A DNA stretch of 24,043 bases from Ustulina deusta (lineage: Eukaryota > Ascomycota > Sordariomycetes > Xylariales > Xylariaceae), in the NCBI GenBank assembly GCA_023159155.1, contig JAJNNX010000112.1:1-24043 (forward strand), written 5' to 3'. The stretch's first letter is position 1, and every line of letters begins with the position of its first letter. This document shows, piece by piece, positions 20,705 to 24,043 of this stretch. The translations under genes were made by a program, and so were the position numbers. The notes beneath the pieces are model-generated. The model searched no databases and was not told the DNA's origin. It worked only from the letters and a program-made list of their open reading frames with translations.

Positions 20705-21539
20705 TTTTAACTTACAACAGACTTTGCCCGCAGAGAACCGGAATTGTTGACTCGAGCAAATTCAATGTGTCGAATATACAAGGCTTCTAGCCTCTACCCC
20801 ACCAAAACATTGGCGCTTGCAGCGCTTGAAGCGCTTGCCGATTCTGCTTAACTCCTAATTGTAGCCCAAGTATGAGTTAAATATAATCAGGTTGTTCTAC
20901 TACTGTTCGGCTACATACAACAATTGCGGTTTTACCGACGAATAGCATGCAAGAAGCTGTCGTGTGCAGCTCCCTATGGCCTGCATGGAGTTGCATCTTC
21001 AATTTTCGAGTAAGATGGTGCATACAGTCCTTGTTTCAGACCTGTTGCCTTCCTGTACTAGAATCTTGTTAGCCTAGTCACGGCAACCGTGAACACGTAA
21101 TATTGCACAAATACTTACCAGGCATTGTTCGTAAAAACGAATGATTCATGCGTCTAATTACAGAATGACTTGGTTGGCAAAACAGGTTTTGCAGCGTTGT
21201 AAGCTGTGGCGCTCAACTACCACCTTATAGACAATATAATCGTGTTATAACCTCCTAGCTTGATGTGAAACTGTACCGCGAGCCCGTTGCAGACGCTGTT
21301 TTTCTGGTCATAAATATCACACGGATCGATATGCCAAGCCGCTAGCTATGCTGTTGGTACAATATGCAGGCCTACAGGGGAACAGATAAGCCTTTATTAG
21401 AAGGACTAGAGGTCATACAGACTATATATATATGCAAGGAGACCTAACAATCCTTTGTGTTAATAGAGTTATAGAATATATTCTAAATAGCCTAATGGCG
21501 AACGGGCATAAATAAGCTATAAGAATTCTAAGTTTAAAC
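20705..21539. other. Right spacer of the island, no gene seen
   Basis: Balanced-composition DNA with no ORF above 60 codons and no motif apart from the 9-bp tandem at 20813-20839. AT content begins to rise from about 21420. Confidence 0.45.
20813..20839 (+). repeat. 9-bp tandem repeat, three units
   Basis: GCGCTTGCA, GCGCTTGAA and GCGCTTGCC stand head to tail in otherwise plain sequence. Confidence 0.8.
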
Positions 21540-24043
21540 ATTTGAGAAAGGAGCTATAGATTTTAAAACTTTTAAAAAATTATTAGCTAAATATAACTAA
21601 GTTCTAAGCTTATAATATATACCTTTATTACAAATAATTTTTTATTTATTTAAAAAAACCTTTATAACTTTATAACTACCTTAGCTCAGTTTATACTTAT
21701 TGCTAATAATAGCCCACTAGCTTTAAAAATATTTTTTATACCTTAATTATTATTTTATATTATAGTTATTACTAGCGGTATTTTTTTTAAACCGGAAAAA
21801 AAAGATTTAAACAAAATTTTAAACAAAAATTTAAACAAAAGAAAAAACTTAAACAAAATCTTAAACAAAAATAACCCAGAAAGTGCTAAACTATAACCAA
21901 ACCTTTAAAACAAATTAGCTTAAAGCAGTTTAGTATTACTAGCAGCAAAAAAATTATCTCTTATGCTTAGTAAAATATAGTTTCTGGTAGTTTTTTTACT
22001 TAATTTTTTTGCCTTTTTTTATTAAAACTTTCTAAAAACATTACTTTTTGTTTTTTTTTTATTTACGCTTAGAATATCTTTTTTATTACTATTTAAAAAA
22101 ATACTTAGATCGATTAATAAACTAGTAGTTTATAAGCAGCTAAACTATAATATATAAAATATATTATTTTTATAATAATATTTCTATCTATAATTAATTT
22201 TTTGTTTTCTAGTTAAACTTTATGCTTTAAAAACTAAGCTTAATATATTAGATCTATTAATTAATTATATTAGTACTATTATTTTATATAACTTCTAAAA
22301 ATATAATATTATTATAAAAAATTAAATTAAACTAATTAAAACTAATATTATTATTACTAATTTACTAAACTAGCTTATAAAGTTATATTAGCAAATAAAT
22401 AATTTTTATATAATAATTAATATTTTTATTAATAATATTAAAGCTTTTTATTACTAAAACTAAAAAAAAATCAAAAAATAATATAAAATTATATATAATT
22501 TTTATAATATAGTAATATAAATATATTAAGCAAAAATTGCGATATTTATAAAACAAATTAAATAGTTTTCATAATAAATAAAATAATCTAGCTTTATATT
22601 TTTAAAAAAATATAAAAAACTATTGCTAAGTTTGCTTAAAATATTTCTATTTAATAAAAAGCTATTATTAAACTTAAAAAAATAACTTTATAATAATAAT
22701 AAGCTTTAAAAATATTTTAGAAAAGTTACTAATAATATAAAAAGTTCTAAAAAAAAATAATATTATAAATAATAATAATAAAAAACTAAATTAATAATCT
22801 ATTTGCTTAAAAATATTTTAATCCTATCTATAACAAAGCTACCTAAAAATAAATTAAAAATTTCTAAATATATACCTGGGCTACTTTAAACAAATTTAAT
22901 ACTTAACTAGCAGCTAACTATAAAATAAATATAAACTTTATTTTAAAATTTATTAAAAAATATATAGCTTTTAAACCTATATTTATTTTTTTTATTAGCT
23001 AACTAAATTTTTTTTATTATAAAAGCCCTTATTTAAGTACTTTAGTTTAAAAACTTAAATAAAAAAAATATTAACTAATAAAATTTTGTAAAAAGCTTAA
23101 GCCTGCTAAATAACTAAAAAAGCCTATATATAATTTAATTTTATATATGCTAGATTTTTTATATTTAATAGAAATAAAAAAGCTATATTATTTTGTTGTT
23201 TATTTAAAACTTTTAACCCGGACCTAAAAAATTTAAATAATAATAATAATAATAGCTTACTAGAGCTTTTATAAAAACTACTGCTTTTTTTTTTATAAAA
23301 TCTTTAAAGGACTAATAATAGTAATAATAACAAATTATAATCTAACAATTAGCTAATCTAAGCTTTTAAACACTTTGTTTATTTAGTTTTTTTTATTATA
23401 ATTAATCTAGTATACTTAAATAAACTATTAGTTTATAATAAAAAAAACCTAGCTAAGTTTTAAACTTAATAAATAAAAATAAAATTATACTTAAAAATAT
23501 ATAAAAAAAGCTTTTTTAAAAACTATTATTAAATTAATTAAATAGATTTATTATTAATAAACAAAGCATCAACTTAATACTAGCAACATATTAAACAAAT
23601 AAAAAAAATAAGTTTTATAAACTAATAGTTTAACTATATATATATATTAAAAAAAAAGTTCAAAAACTATTTTAAATAATATTAGAACTCTAAAAAAATA
23701 ACTAGTTTTAAATATAAAAAAAATATAGCTTAATATTTTATAAAGCTTTTTAACTTTAATAAAATTGTTTAATAGTTTAAAACTACTTTTTAAAATTATA
23801 TAACTAAAACTTTTTTTAATAATATTACTAAATTAATATATTTTTATTAAAAAAGCTTACTAAAAACTAATAAAAAATTTATTTTAGTTATATAAAAAGT
23901 AAGCCAAATATATAAAATATATTAACTAACCTTAAAATATTAAAAAAAAAAAGCTTATTTTAATAATAGAACTTTTAAAGTTAGGCTAACTTAACTATAG
24001 CAAAAAAAAATGCTTTAACTTAAGCTATAACTAATCTTTAAAA
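21540..24043. other. RIP-degraded AT-rich block, right side
   Basis: Same base context as the left block (C almost only before T, G almost only after A), with stops in all frames. It is less extreme near 21650-22080, where GC-containing words remain and an old repeat might still be classified by similarity search. No element is identified from the sequence alone. Confidence 0.8.
21807..21872 (+). repeat. TTAAACAAAA tandem repeat
   Basis: Five units of TTAAACAAAA plus two variable bases, four spaced at 12 bp and one interrupted by GAAAAAAC. It encodes no supported protein. Confidence 0.75.

Noticed and set aside
1..24043. CRISPR arrays, bacterial operons, ribosomal RNA
   Set aside because: No spaced repeats of CRISPR type and no rRNA-like sequence. 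The gene structure is eukaryotic.

Overview
The window looks like a chromosomal stretch from a filamentous ascomycete (Pezizomycotina). It has short spliced genes with 51-68 bp introns and CTAAC-like branch sites, a Zn2Cys6 regulator, and a BYS1-type secreted protein. Two huge AT blocks (about 1-8530 and 21540-24043) carry the mark of repeat-induced point mutation (RIP): nearly every surviving C is followed by T and nearly every surviving G is preceded by A, so CpA/TpG and CpG are almost gone. I cannot name the species.

Layout. 1-8530 is RIP-degraded repeat DNA. It contains a direct repeat pair (about 2707-2894 and 7184-7412) that is best explained as the two LTRs of a dead 4.7 kb retroelement. 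8531-11776 is a GC-balanced island with an unrecognised coding relic (8750-9190, minus), a broken short-chain dehydrogenase relic (about 9640-10150, minus) and an apparently intact four-exon gene for a small secreted BYS1-domain protein (10736-11383, minus). That gene can only be read if a 13-nt micro-exon is recognised. 11777-13441 is a complete but RIP-killed Tc1-type (DD34E) DNA transposon with 38-bp inverted ends and flanking TA. 13444-16375 is almost 3 kb of balanced-composition DNA in which I see no gene.

16685-20036 is the best-preserved part. An intronless NmrA-like NAD(P)-binding protein (minus) and a five-exon Zn2Cys6 transcription factor (plus) are transcribed divergently from a shared 667 bp promoter that contains CCG/CGG palindromes. 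The pair is bracketed by two diverged direct copies of a roughly 300 bp repeat (about 16380-16680 and 20340-20645). A second short repeat family (13703-13772 and 20169-20231) also occurs on both sides.

How they fit: the divergent layout suggests that the transcription factor controls the NmrA-like gene and itself, or that the NmrA-like protein modulates the factor. This is inference. The window as a whole is a small gene island in a sea of silenced transposons, as found in fast-evolving accessory or subtelomeric parts of fungal genomes.
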